NCBI GenBank assembly: GCA_964353015.1
Contig: CAYGUA010000003.1
Location: 124,001-188,000, forward strand
From: JAMZMI01 sp964353015
Lineage (GTDB): Bacteria; Bacteroidota; Bacteroidia; Cytophagales; Cyclobacteriaceae
DNA length: 64,000 nt
Direction of reading: 5' to 3'
Below the pieces are notes generated by a model. It ran no database searches. It was given only the letters and a program-made list of their open reading frames with translations, and was not told the origin of the DNA. Positions 38,339-46,485 of the stretch are shown here, in pieces (the first letter of the stretch is position 1; every line of letters starts with the position of its first letter). A program made the position numbers and the translations under genes.

Positions 38339-38712
38339 ACGGTTTAATTCAGTTTACTTAGTTAATAATTTAATTTTTTTAATTGCAATCGTTTTTTTGA
38401 GCTTCATTATTATGAGCTTCTATTTTATTGACGGCTCAAATATCAAATTCATAATTATTGATTCCACTAGAATGTAGGGTACAATTAGTTATCAATTGAA
38501 AGCCAATTTTTAATCATTAGGTCGAGTCGTTTTTTTTAAAATCCCTCTTAAATAGCTTTCAAAGCTGGTTTGACTTTTTTTGTGGTTAACAAATGGTTAT
38601 CAATTGTTTTTTTTGAGTCCGAAGAAATGATGGATACTTTTTTACCGAATTAACAGTAATGTATCCTTTTGTTAACCAACTGTTAATCGTGATTCGTAGA
38701 TTAGAAACAGGT
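38339..38712. promoter_or_regulatory. Intergenic control region of the glucan locus
   Basis: 374 bases without a gene, between the regulator and the SusE/F-like gene, AT-rich. The 11-mer GTTATCAATTG is present twice in the same orientation (38488-38498 and 38596-38606). A perfect inverted repeat TTAAC-N5-GTTAA lies at 38672-38686, and GGTTAAC/GGTTATC pairs at 38584-38601. No full TAnnTTTG box was found on the minus strand, so the promoter may need an activator. Regulator binding here is inferred. Confidence 0.45.
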
Positions 38713-41607
38713 CTATACAGAAAGTATGAATTCTGTGAGCCCTTTACCTGTATCTGTCTGGATTTTTTTTCTGATCCTGGCGCGCGATACTTTCACACTC
38801 TCAGGAGAAATTCCAAGAATAGAAGCACATTCCTGAATATTAAGATTTAATCTGATCAACGCGCAATGCCTTAAGTCATGGCTTGTAAGTTCAGGGCACT
38901 TGGCAGTTAGCTTTGCATAAAATCCCGTGTAGATATTCTCGAAGTATAATTTGAAGTCCTCCCAATCGCGATCTTGCTTAAAACTTTCATCAATAAACTT
39001 AATTGTTTTACGAATTTCAACCGTTGACTCTTTATCCGCAAACTTTAACAAAGTTTCCAACTTTGCCTTGAGATGTAGCAGCGTTTCATTTTTCTGAATA
39101 ATGTTGAGGGTATGTGTGGTGATTTGTTTGTTGCTATATTCTACCTGATCCTTTAATTGGTTTTCCTTGAGCTGAAGGTATTTCAAGTCGGCATCCGTAA
39201 GTGCCTGTTTTGCTTTAAATACTGTTTCATTTTTATCTAAAAGCTCCTCTTTCTGTTTGATAATATGATTCTGCTGCTCAATGATTTCATTCTTTTGTTT
39301 CTCTATCTCAGCAGTACCCTGAGCAACTAATCGCTGCAATTTCTTTTTCTGCTTGATTAGATTATAATGATAAATTCTAATCGAAATTGCAACAATAAGA
39401 ATGGCAAAGACACAAAACAACAAGTAGGCCCACCACTTTAAATACCAGGGACTAAGTACTCTAAAGTTTATTGACGTTGGCTGGCTCCATAGCTGACCTA
39501 CGCTTTTCGCTATCACCTCCAGTGTATATTCTCCACGACCAATGCCAAATAATGATATTATCTGATTCTCAGAAGCGGCATTCCATTCTTCGCTTATCCC
39601 AATTATTCTCGTTCTATACTGTATTTCATATCCAGGATATGTGAAAGAGCGGAAAGAAATTTCAATATTAGATTGATGAGGGATATTCATTCTATCTCCT
39701 TTGGAAATAATATGAGAATCTCCAATGATAAAATTTTCTATTGCCGGCCTTGGCGTCTCCTTGGGCTGCACTTTGCTCAAGTTTATTTTAGCCATGCCTT
39801 TAGCGGTAGCAATAGTAAGAAATTCTCCTTCTAGTGAAAAACCTCTCTGCTTGATGAGCCGAGAAGGCAAACCACTAGCAGTAGTAAAATGAACCGTTTC
39901 GGAATCAGAGCAGTAAAAAATACCATTATTTGTACCAACCCATAATGCACCATCCACATATTTGACTGCACGACTCGAATAAGCTGTCTCTTGATCGGTA
40001 AAATTGATTTTGGAATTCGAAGAATAAGTGCCTTCATGATGATCGACAATCATCACTCCTTCATTGGATGCTAAAAATATCTGATCCTCAGAAAAGGCGA
40101 TATCTTCAACGCGAATATTTTCTGAAACTGGGTAGTCAAAATCAATTTCAACGTTTCTGAAATCATTTATTTCCTCATTATAGACAGCTAATATGTTATT
40201 ACTTCCACTACCTGCTACATATATCAATTTATCTGGAGCTTGCCTAATGACATTACCTAGTACATTTTCATATTGTTTCAAACCCCCGTTTTCATCGATT
40301 GAAATCAAACCCACCAATGAACTGGTCACATATAAATTATTGTCAATATCAGAAATGTAACTGATAGAATTAAAATCAACTCCTGAATCATTGATCTTCA
40401 CACTTTTATTTGTTTCAACATCATATTTGAAAATACGACCCAGATGATCTCCAATCCAAAGTGTATGATTGTGGAAGTGAATGGAGGTGTAAAAATCCTT
40501 TTCCATGACTGGAATCAGTTTCTTCTCTTCAGTGCCTTTTGCCTGCAGATAGATTTCCTCACCATTTGTAAAATATAAGTTATCAGATGAATCATAAGTA
40601 AAAGATTCTATTCTATACTTCCCAGTTTCACCAAATGAAGAAATGGGCGTTTTTTTAAGTAATGCTATATTTTCACCGCCTGTCACCCATAATTCATCAG
40701 ATCGCTCATCGTAAAAAACATCTAATACATCGTAAAACTCGATGTTTTTGAAGCGAACAAACTCTGGGTTTTGAGCGTCATAGTCAAAATAAAACAGACC
40801 CTTATCCCATGTGCCAATCATAAGAAGCTCATTTACTTGTTTCAGGGTGGAAACATTCTGTACTTCTGGATAATAAATCACTTCTCTGATTTCCTTATCA
40901 CTGTCAACTTTTAATTCAATCAACCCATTATGACCTCCAAGGATAATGTGATCACCTTTTACAACTGCAATTCCGGTAAACCCATCTACAGAAAACTTGC
41001 TTTCGATCTTATCAAAATTATGTTCTTTTTCATTCCAGGTAAGCACAAGACCACTATAGGAAACAGCCCATATATTCCCAAAGGCATCTTCGGCAAATGA
41101 AAAGGACCGATGATAATTTTGATTACTACCATATTCAAAGCGACTGAGACCTGATTGATCAATTCTCACGATGGCATTGGTTTCACCGATCCATAATGTG
41201 GCTTTAGAATCTAAAAATATTGATTTAGGATAAAACAAAGAGCTACTCAAATCAATACCTTTATAAGTGACATCTGAGAAACGAACTGAGTCATTTTCGC
41301 GATTTACTGATTGTAATCCCAAATCACTTAACACGACTAATTGATTATTATTTAATTCAATAAACTTCTTCGTGTATAAGCTTTTAAGACCTTGAGAAAA
41401 TGTGGATGTTTCTTGACCATTATAGGATAATACACCTAAATCAGTGGCTAGCCATATATATCCAGTTGAATCCTTCCAAATACCTTTGATTACTTCATTA
41501 GCTTGAACATTTGGAAAGGAATAACATTCGTATGGGTCCTTTTTTTGCGAAAAAGACGATACGAATATCAAAATGCCAAAAAAGAATAAAATTATCCGAC
41601 AAGGCAT
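38713..41607 (-). CDS. SusR-like membrane-spanning regulator (propeller, Y_Y_Y, HTH)
   Basis: 964 residues. Signal peptide-like start (MPCRIILFFFGILIFVSSFS); two-component-regulator-type beta-propeller repeats over about 25-630 (IWLATDLGVLSYNG, LWVGTNNGIFY); a Y_Y_Y domain (about 640-720, EISFRSFTYPG ... LEVIAKS); one membrane helix at about 722-747; a coiled coil (about 750-840, rich in KQKNEIIEQQ); and a LuxR/GerE-like helix-turn-helix at about 900-955 (LRHCALIRLNLNIQECASIL, SPESVKVSRARIRKK). No kinase or receiver is present. A periplasmic ligand sensor that directly binds DNA, as SusR does, is likely. It sits just upstream of the glucan genes on the same strand. Confidence 0.88.
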   Translation of the reverse strand: MPCRIILFFFGILIFVSSFSQKKDPYECYSFPNVQANEVIKGIWKDSTGYIWLATDLGVLSYNGQETSTFSQGLKSLYTKKFIELNNNQLVVLSDLGLQSVNRENDSVRFSDVTYKGIDLSSSLFYPKSIFLDSKATLWIGETNAIVRIDQSGLSRFEYGSNQNYHRSFSFAEDAFGNIWAVSYSGLVLTWNEKEHNFDKIESKFSVDGFTGIAVVKGDHIILGGHNGLIELKVDSDKEIREVIYYPEVQNVSTLKQVNELLMIGTWDKGLFYFDYDAQNPEFVRFKNIEFYDVLDVFYDERSDELWVTGGENIALLKKTPISSFGETGKYRIESFTYDSSDNLYFTNGEEIYLQAKGTEEKKLIPVMEKDFYTSIHFHNHTLWIGDHLGRIFKYDVETNKSVKINDSGVDFNSISYISDIDNNLYVTSSLVGLISIDENGGLKQYENVLGNVIRQAPDKLIYVAGSGSNNILAVYNEEINDFRNVEIDFDYPVSENIRVEDIAFSEDQIFLASNEGVMIVDHHEGTYSSNSKINFTDQETAYSSRAVKYVDGALWVGTNNGIFYCSDSETVHFTTASGLPSRLIKQRGFSLEGEFLTIATAKGMAKINLSKVQPKETPRPAIENFIIGDSHIISKGDRMNIPHQSNIEISFRSFTYPGYEIQYRTRIIGISEEWNAASENQIISLFGIGRGEYTLEVIAKSVGQLWSQPTSINFRVLSPWYLKWWAYLLFCVFAILIVAISIRIYHYNLIKQKKKLQRLVAQGTAEIEKQKNEIIEQQNHIIKQKEELLDKNETVFKAKQALTDADLKYLQLKENQLKDQVEYSNKQITTHTLNIIQKNETLLHLKAKLETLLKFADKESTVEIRKTIKFIDESFKQDRDWEDFKLYFENIYTGFYAKLTAKCPELTSHDLRHCALIRLNLNIQECASILGISPESVKVSRARIRKKIQTDTGKGLTEFILSV

Positions 41608-41671
41608 AACCTTATATTGAGGTTAGTGTAGACTAAAAGAATGGTTCAAGTTATCTCATTTTCTAAAAACA

Positions 41672-41699
41672 AAAAAAGCAGACTTGCGTCTGCTTTTTT
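41672..41699 (-). terminator. Terminator at the end of rimP-nusA-infB
   Basis: Perfect 12-base arms AAAAAAGCAGAC (41672-41683) and GTCTGCTTTTTT (41688-41699) with a four-base loop. As minus-strand RNA the loop is GCAA, a GNRA tetraloop, and a U-run follows. The A/T symmetry makes it usable from both sides. It lies 20 bases past the infB stop. Confidence 0.9.
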
Positions 41700-41718
41700 C
41701 TTATGAGTTTGAATTTGA

Positions 41719-44580
41719 CTAAAGTTTTCTTTTGACTTCTTTGATTTCAAATCCTTCAATAATATCACCTTCTTGTATGTCGTTGAAATTTTTGATAGAA
41801 ACACCGCATTCGTAACCATTTTTCACTTCAGCAACGTCATCTTTAAAGCGTTTCAGTTGATTAATTTCGCCAGTGTAAACAACTATACCATCCCTTACCA
41901 AACGTACCTTATTCGAACGCTTCACAGTACCGTCTGTAACATAACATCCAGCCACTGTCCCAACTTTGGTAATCTTGAACACCTCACGAACCTGAATATT
42001 TCCTGTAATTACTTCTTCTGCTGTAGGCTCAAGCATACCTTCCATGGCATCTTTCACATCATTAATAGCATCATAAATAATTGAGTACAATCTTATCTCT
42101 ATCTCTTCATTCTCAGCAATTCGTCTAGCTTGAACTGATGGACGAACCTGGAAACCAACGATTACCGCATCAGATGCAGAAGCTAAAAGCACATCCGACT
42201 CTGATATTTGTCCAACTGCCTTGTGAATGATGTTTACCTGAATTTCACCAGTTGATAGTTTCAAAAGTGAATCACATAATGCTTCAATTGAACCATCCAC
42301 ATCACCTTTAACAATAACGTTCAGTTCTTTGAAACTTCCAATAGCCAATCTTCGGCCAATCTCATCAAGAGTAATGTGTTTCTTGGTACGGATGGATTGT
42401 TCTCTTTGAATCTGCTCACGTTTAACAGCAATTTCTCTCGCTTCACGATCAGATTCCATCACATTAAAACGATCACCAGCTTGAGGTGCTCCACTCAATC
42501 CAAGCATCAAAACAGGTGTTGATGGCCCTGCTTCAGACATTTTCTTTCCGCGATGATCAAACATCGCCTTTACTTTTCCAAAATGTGAACCGGCTAATAC
42601 CACATCACCAACTTTCATCACACCAGCTTGCACCATCAATGTGGTCACATAACCTCTTCCTTTATCCAAGGTTGCTTCTACCACGGTACCAACTGCTGGT
42701 TTGTTAGGATTGGCTTTTAGATCCAACATTTCAGCCTCTAGTAAAACCTTCACTAAAAGATCGTCAACACCTTCACCTGATTTGGCTGATACATGTTGAC
42801 ATTGGTATTTTCCTCCCCAATCTTCAACCAAAATATTGATGTTGGAAAGTTCTTCTTTTATTTTCTCTGGATTTGCATTCGGCTTATCTACTTTATTGAT
42901 CGCAATAATAATCGGCACACCTGCTACCATGGCATGGTTGATTGCTTCTTTTGTTTGAGGCATTACACCATCATCCGCCGCTACTACTATAATCGCAATA
43001 TCAGTAATCTTAGCACCTCTAGCTCGCATTGCAGTAAATGCCTCATGACCAGGTGTATCCAAGAAGGAAATTCTCTTACCCTCTTCTGTTGTTACATTGT
43101 ACGCACCAATGTGCTGAGTAATACCTCCAGCTTCTCCTTCAGTTACTTTAGAATCTCTGATATAGTCTAGTAATGATGTTTTACCATGATCTACGTGACC
43201 CATGATGGTTACAATAGGCGCTCTGTCTTCTAGATCTCCAGCTACATCCTCCTGCTCAATAACTTCAACATCTTCGTCCGATGATGTGAAACTCACTTCG
43301 TAATCAAACTCATCTGCAATTACAGTGATTGATTCCGCATCCAATCGTTGATTGATAGAAACAAACATTCCCAAACTCATACAAGTAGAAATGACATCAT
43401 TGACAGAAACATCCATGAGGGATGCCAAGTCGCTTGCCGAAATAAACTCAGTGACCTTAAGAATTTTAGATTCTTCGTGTTCTGCTTGTAGTCTTTCTTC
43501 TTCTGCTTCAGCTTTTGCTGATCGCTTGTCCTTACGGTATTTTGATCGATTACCTGTAGTCGACGGTTTCCCGCCACTTAATTTGGCAAGAGTTGCTTTA
43601 ATTTTATCCTGAATTTCCTTGTCGGAAAGTTCTTCTGTTTTCCTCGTATCTCGGACATTTGCTCGCCCCCTTGCTGGTGCCGCACCTGGGGCGCCAGTAC
43701 TAGGACGTGCACCGCCAGGCCTAGTGTTACCTTCCGGCTTATTACCTTCTCCAGCACTGCTGATCCTTTTTCTAGGTCGCTTTTTCTTTCGCTCTTTGTC
43801 CTGATCAGATGATGCTACTGGCTTTGGCTTCTTGTCTTTAGGTAGTTCGATTTTACCTAAAACAGTTAACCCTTTTAAAGAATCCGCCTTCGCTTCAATG
43901 ACTTTGTCTTTATCCTCTACTGGTGCCTCAAATTCGGGCTCGGGTTTAGGAACTTCTTTTACTTCAATTATCTCTTCCTTGGCCTCAGGGGTTACAACAA
44001 CTTCAGGCTGTGGTTCTTCTTCTTTCTGGGCAACCGGTTCCTCGATTTTTTCTTCTTTAACCTCTTTAACCTCAGGTTTAGGCGGTTCCACTACTGGCGG
44101 TTCTGGAGTCACAGGTTCCTGCTCTTTCTTTGCTTCAGGTACAGGCAATTCACTCTTGACTTCAACCTTTGGTTTACGACCAAGTTGATCTAAATCGATT
44201 TTACCAATTACTTTAGGCCCTTCGAGAATGGTTCTTCCTGAAATTTTATCACTTTCTGCGGAACCAGTTGTGGCATTATTATCCTTAATGAGAATTTCTT
44301 CATCATCTGAATTATCCTTCGCCGCAACGGGACTATCAGATTTGATTACCATATTGTCCACATGATTGGAGCCGATGGTCAAACCTGAAGCCTCCTCTTT
44401 ATCCAAAGCAGATGAGGCAAATTCTTTAGCCAAAAGCACGAACTCCTCGTGTGTAATTTTGAAATTAGGATTCGCCTCAACTTCAAATCCTTTATCGGAT
44501 AGGAAGTCAACGATCGTCCCAATTCCCACATTGAGTTTTCTAGCTAATTGGCCTAACCTTTGAGTTCTTTCTTCTGCCAT
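41719..44580 (-). CDS. infB: Translation initiation factor IF-2
   Basis: 953 residues. N-terminal IF2_N domain (RLGQLARKLNVGIGTIVDFL), a Pro/Glu/Lys-rich linker about 110-345, then the G domain with GHVDHGKTSLLD (G1), the DTPGHEAF (G3) and NKVDK (G4) motifs, followed by domains II-IV. IF-2 brings initiator tRNA to the 30S subunit. Last gene of rimP-nusA-infB; 33 bases after nusA. Several long open frames on the opposite strand in the linker are shadows. Confidence 0.97.
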   Translation of the reverse strand: MAEERTQRLGQLARKLNVGIGTIVDFLSDKGFEVEANPNFKITHEEFVLLAKEFASSALDKEEASGLTIGSNHVDNMVIKSDSPVAAKDNSDDEEILIKDNNATTGSAESDKISGRTILEGPKVIGKIDLDQLGRKPKVEVKSELPVPEAKKEQEPVTPEPPVVEPPKPEVKEVKEEKIEEPVAQKEEEPQPEVVVTPEAKEEIIEVKEVPKPEPEFEAPVEDKDKVIEAKADSLKGLTVLGKIELPKDKKPKPVASSDQDKERKKKRPRKRISSAGEGNKPEGNTRPGGARPSTGAPGAAPARGRANVRDTRKTEELSDKEIQDKIKATLAKLSGGKPSTTGNRSKYRKDKRSAKAEAEEERLQAEHEESKILKVTEFISASDLASLMDVSVNDVISTCMSLGMFVSINQRLDAESITVIADEFDYEVSFTSSDEDVEVIEQEDVAGDLEDRAPIVTIMGHVDHGKTSLLDYIRDSKVTEGEAGGITQHIGAYNVTTEEGKRISFLDTPGHEAFTAMRARGAKITDIAIIVVAADDGVMPQTKEAINHAMVAGVPIIIAINKVDKPNANPEKIKEELSNINILVEDWGGKYQCQHVSAKSGEGVDDLLVKVLLEAEMLDLKANPNKPAVGTVVEATLDKGRGYVTTLMVQAGVMKVGDVVLAGSHFGKVKAMFDHRGKKMSEAGPSTPVLMLGLSGAPQAGDRFNVMESDREAREIAVKREQIQREQSIRTKKHITLDEIGRRLAIGSFKELNVIVKGDVDGSIEALCDSLLKLSTGEIQVNIIHKAVGQISESDVLLASASDAVIVGFQVRPSVQARRIAENEEIEIRLYSIIYDAINDVKDAMEGMLEPTAEEVITGNIQVREVFKITKVGTVAGCYVTDGTVKRSNKVRLVRDGIVVYTGEINQLKRFKDDVAEVKNGYECGVSIKNFNDIQEGDIIEGFEIKEVKRKL

Positions 44581-44613
44581 ATAATTTTTTGCTCTTATAT
44601 AATATAATAGCTG

Positions 44614-45855
44614 TTATTCAAATTCTTGCTTAAATATTTTAAGCACATCTTCTATAGTTTCTTCTTCCAAATCGGTTCGTCTTACCAGCTCCTCTTTAGT
44701 CAAGGTTAATACGCTTTTAGCTGTATCTAAACCTATCCTTTTCAATTCGTCAATAACCCAATCCTCGATTTCATCAGAAAATTCATTAATATCTACATCC
44801 TCGTCCTCATACTCCCCTAATTCTCTAAACACATCAATTTCAAGCCCAACCAGTCTTGATGCCAGCTTAATATTCTGACCACCCTTACCAATTGCAAGTG
44901 AAACCTGATCTGGCTTTAGATAAACCGCCACTCGATCCTTTCCATCACCAACTTTCATGCTTTGGATTTTGGCCGGACTCAATGCTCTTGTGATGTAAAG
45001 TTCCATATTGTCTGTGTAGTTTATCACATCAATATTTTCATTTTGCAACTCTCTCACAATAGAATGAATCCTTGAGCCTTTCATACCAACACAGGCACCA
45101 ACAGGATCAATTCTGTCATCATAAGATTCAACAGCAACTTTGGCTCTTTCTCCCGGTTCACGAACTACCCTTTTGATGGTAATTAAACCATCATAAACTT
45201 CAGGAACTTCACTTTCAAACAATCTTTCAAGGAAAGTCGGAGATGTTCTTGACAGAATAATTTTTGGATTACCATTTACCATTTCCACTCTGTGTACTAT
45301 GGCTCTTACGGAATCTCCTTTTCTATATCTGTCTTTAGAAATCTGTTCTTGTTTCGGCAAATTTAATTCATTGCCTTCTCCATCGATAAGCAATACTTCT
45401 CTACTAAGGGTCTGATATACTTCGCCTACTATGATTTCACCTACAAGCTCCTTGTATTTATCAAAAAGAAGGTCTTTTTCAAGATCTTTAACCTTTTGAA
45501 TCAACGTCTGTCTTGCAGTCATCACTGCTCTTCTTCCAAAATCAATTAATTTGATCTCCTCAGATACTTCCTCACCAATTTCAAAATCAGGCTCAATTTT
45601 CCTTGCATCAGTCAGGCTGATTTTGTCGTGATCCCAAATATCTTCCGAATTGTCGTCAACGATTTCCCTGAATCTCCAGATCTCTAAGTCACCACTATCG
45701 GTGTTAATGATGATATCAAAATTATCATCAACCTTATATTTTTTTCGGATCATGGTGCGAAATACATCCTCCAGAATCCTGATCATTGTTGGGCGATCAA
45801 TGTTCTTGTTTCTTGCGAAATCAGCAAACGAATCAATTAAAATCCCGTTATCCAT
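44614..45855 (-). CDS. nusA: Transcription termination/antitermination factor NusA
   Basis: 413 residues. N-terminal RNA polymerase-binding domain (about 1-125), S1 domain (about 130-200, GEIIVGEVYQTLSREVLLID), KH1 and KH2 (DPVGACVGMKGSRIHSIVREL and SLAIGKGGQNIKLASRL), and an acidic tail. NusA modulates pausing and intrinsic termination. One base separates it from rimP. There is a terminator-like hairpin in the leader of this operon, which would be a natural target for NusA feedback. Confidence 0.96.
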   Translation of the reverse strand: MDNGILIDSFADFARNKNIDRPTMIRILEDVFRTMIRKKYKVDDNFDIIINTDSGDLEIWRFREIVDDNSEDIWDHDKISLTDARKIEPDFEIGEEVSEEIKLIDFGRRAVMTARQTLIQKVKDLEKDLLFDKYKELVGEIIVGEVYQTLSREVLLIDGEGNELNLPKQEQISKDRYRKGDSVRAIVHRVEMVNGNPKIILSRTSPTFLERLFESEVPEVYDGLITIKRVVREPGERAKVAVESYDDRIDPVGACVGMKGSRIHSIVRELQNENIDVINYTDNMELYITRALSPAKIQSMKVGDGKDRVAVYLKPDQVSLAIGKGGQNIKLASRLVGLEIDVFRELGEYEDEDVDINEFSDEIEDWVIDELKRIGLDTAKSVLTLTKEELVRRTDLEEETIEDVLKIFKQEFE

Positions 45856-45856
45856 A

Positions 45857-46327
45857 TTATTTAAATGATACTAAAACTTTTGAACTATCTATTTCATCAA
45901 AGCCAATAGTGACCGTCTCTTCTTTCTTCTTTTGAATTCTCAAAAGAGTGATCCCATTTTCATTGACCTCCTTTAATTCTCCTTCTACTAACTGGCCATC
46001 TGTCATTTTCACACCTAAACTTCGGCCAATATTTTTTGTGTATTGTCTCAAAAATCTAAGTGGCTGATCAATGCCTGCTGAAGTTACTTCCAAATGATAT
46101 TTTCCTTCAATCAGATCATTTTCTTCAAGAAATCCTGACAGTCTTCTGCTTACTGACACACAAGTATCAATACTCACACCCTGATCTCCATCCAAAGAAA
46201 CAATCAGTCGTTGATTTCCAAAACTCCCTTTCAAAGCCACTTCAACAATAAAAAGTGATGGGTCTTCGGCAATTAAACCGTCCACATGGCTTTGAATCTC
46301 ACTTTCCAACTTCTGCTGGTCAACCAT
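45857..46327 (-). CDS. rimP: Ribosome maturation factor RimP
   Basis: 156 residues, normal size. N-terminal domain with LFIVEVALKGSFGNQRLIVSLDGDQGVSIDTC and SRRLSGFLEENDLI, then YHLEVTSAGIDQPLRFLRQY and the SH3-like C-terminal domain. RimP is needed for late 30S subunit assembly. First gene of the operon; its promoter and leader hairpin lie at 46339-46419. Confidence 0.95.
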   Translation of the reverse strand: MVDQQKLESEIQSHVDGLIAEDPSLFIVEVALKGSFGNQRLIVSLDGDQGVSIDTCVSVSRRLSGFLEENDLIEGKYHLEVTSAGIDQPLRFLRQYTKNIGRSLGVKMTDGQLVEGELKEVNENGITLLRIQKKKEETVTIGFDEIDSSKVLVSFK

Positions 46328-46338
46328 AGATTAATAAT

Positions 46339-46363
46339 AAAAAGAGGGGACTTGCGTCCCCTC
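46339..46363 (-). terminator. Terminator-like hairpin in the rimP-nusA-infB leader
   Basis: Perfect eight-base arms GAGGGGAC (46344-46351) and GTCCCCTC (46356-46363), four-base loop (GCAA in the RNA), followed on the minus strand by TTTTT (46343-46339). It lies between the promoter and the rimP ATG at 46327, so it would terminate in the leader unless overridden. It cannot serve cysS, which is divergent. Confidence 0.8.
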
Positions 46364-46383
46364 GAACCTATATTCTATATTTG
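46352..46383 (+). promoter_or_regulatory. Probable cysS promoter
   Basis: TTG (46352-46354), 21 bases, then TATATTTG (46376-46383), a full TAnnTTTG match. The leader would be about 95 bases. The -33 part lies inside the rimP leader hairpin sequence, and the two -7 boxes face each other six bases apart. Confidence 0.5.
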
Positions 46384-46388
46384 CGTTG

Positions 46389-46419
46389 CAAAGCTAACAG
46401 AAAAAAAACTCATTTCAAA
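46389..46419 (-). promoter_or_regulatory. Promoter of rimP-nusA-infB
   Basis: On the minus strand TTTG (46419-46416), 19 bases, TAGCTTTG (46396-46389): a complete match to the Bacteroidota consensus. Transcription would start near 46382, giving a leader of about 55 bases that contains the hairpin at 46344-46363. Confidence 0.75.
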
Positions 46420-46485
46420 TTAGCGCAAAAACAAAGTATTGGGCGATCTAAGTACCAAAAAGCATTATTTATTTAAGATTTATCT

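Noticed and set aside
43832..44188. 118-residue Ser/Gly/Thr-rich frame opposite infB
   Set aside because: It mirrors the Pro/Glu/Lys-rich linker of IF-2; biased composition keeps the opposite frame open. No start context or family signal.
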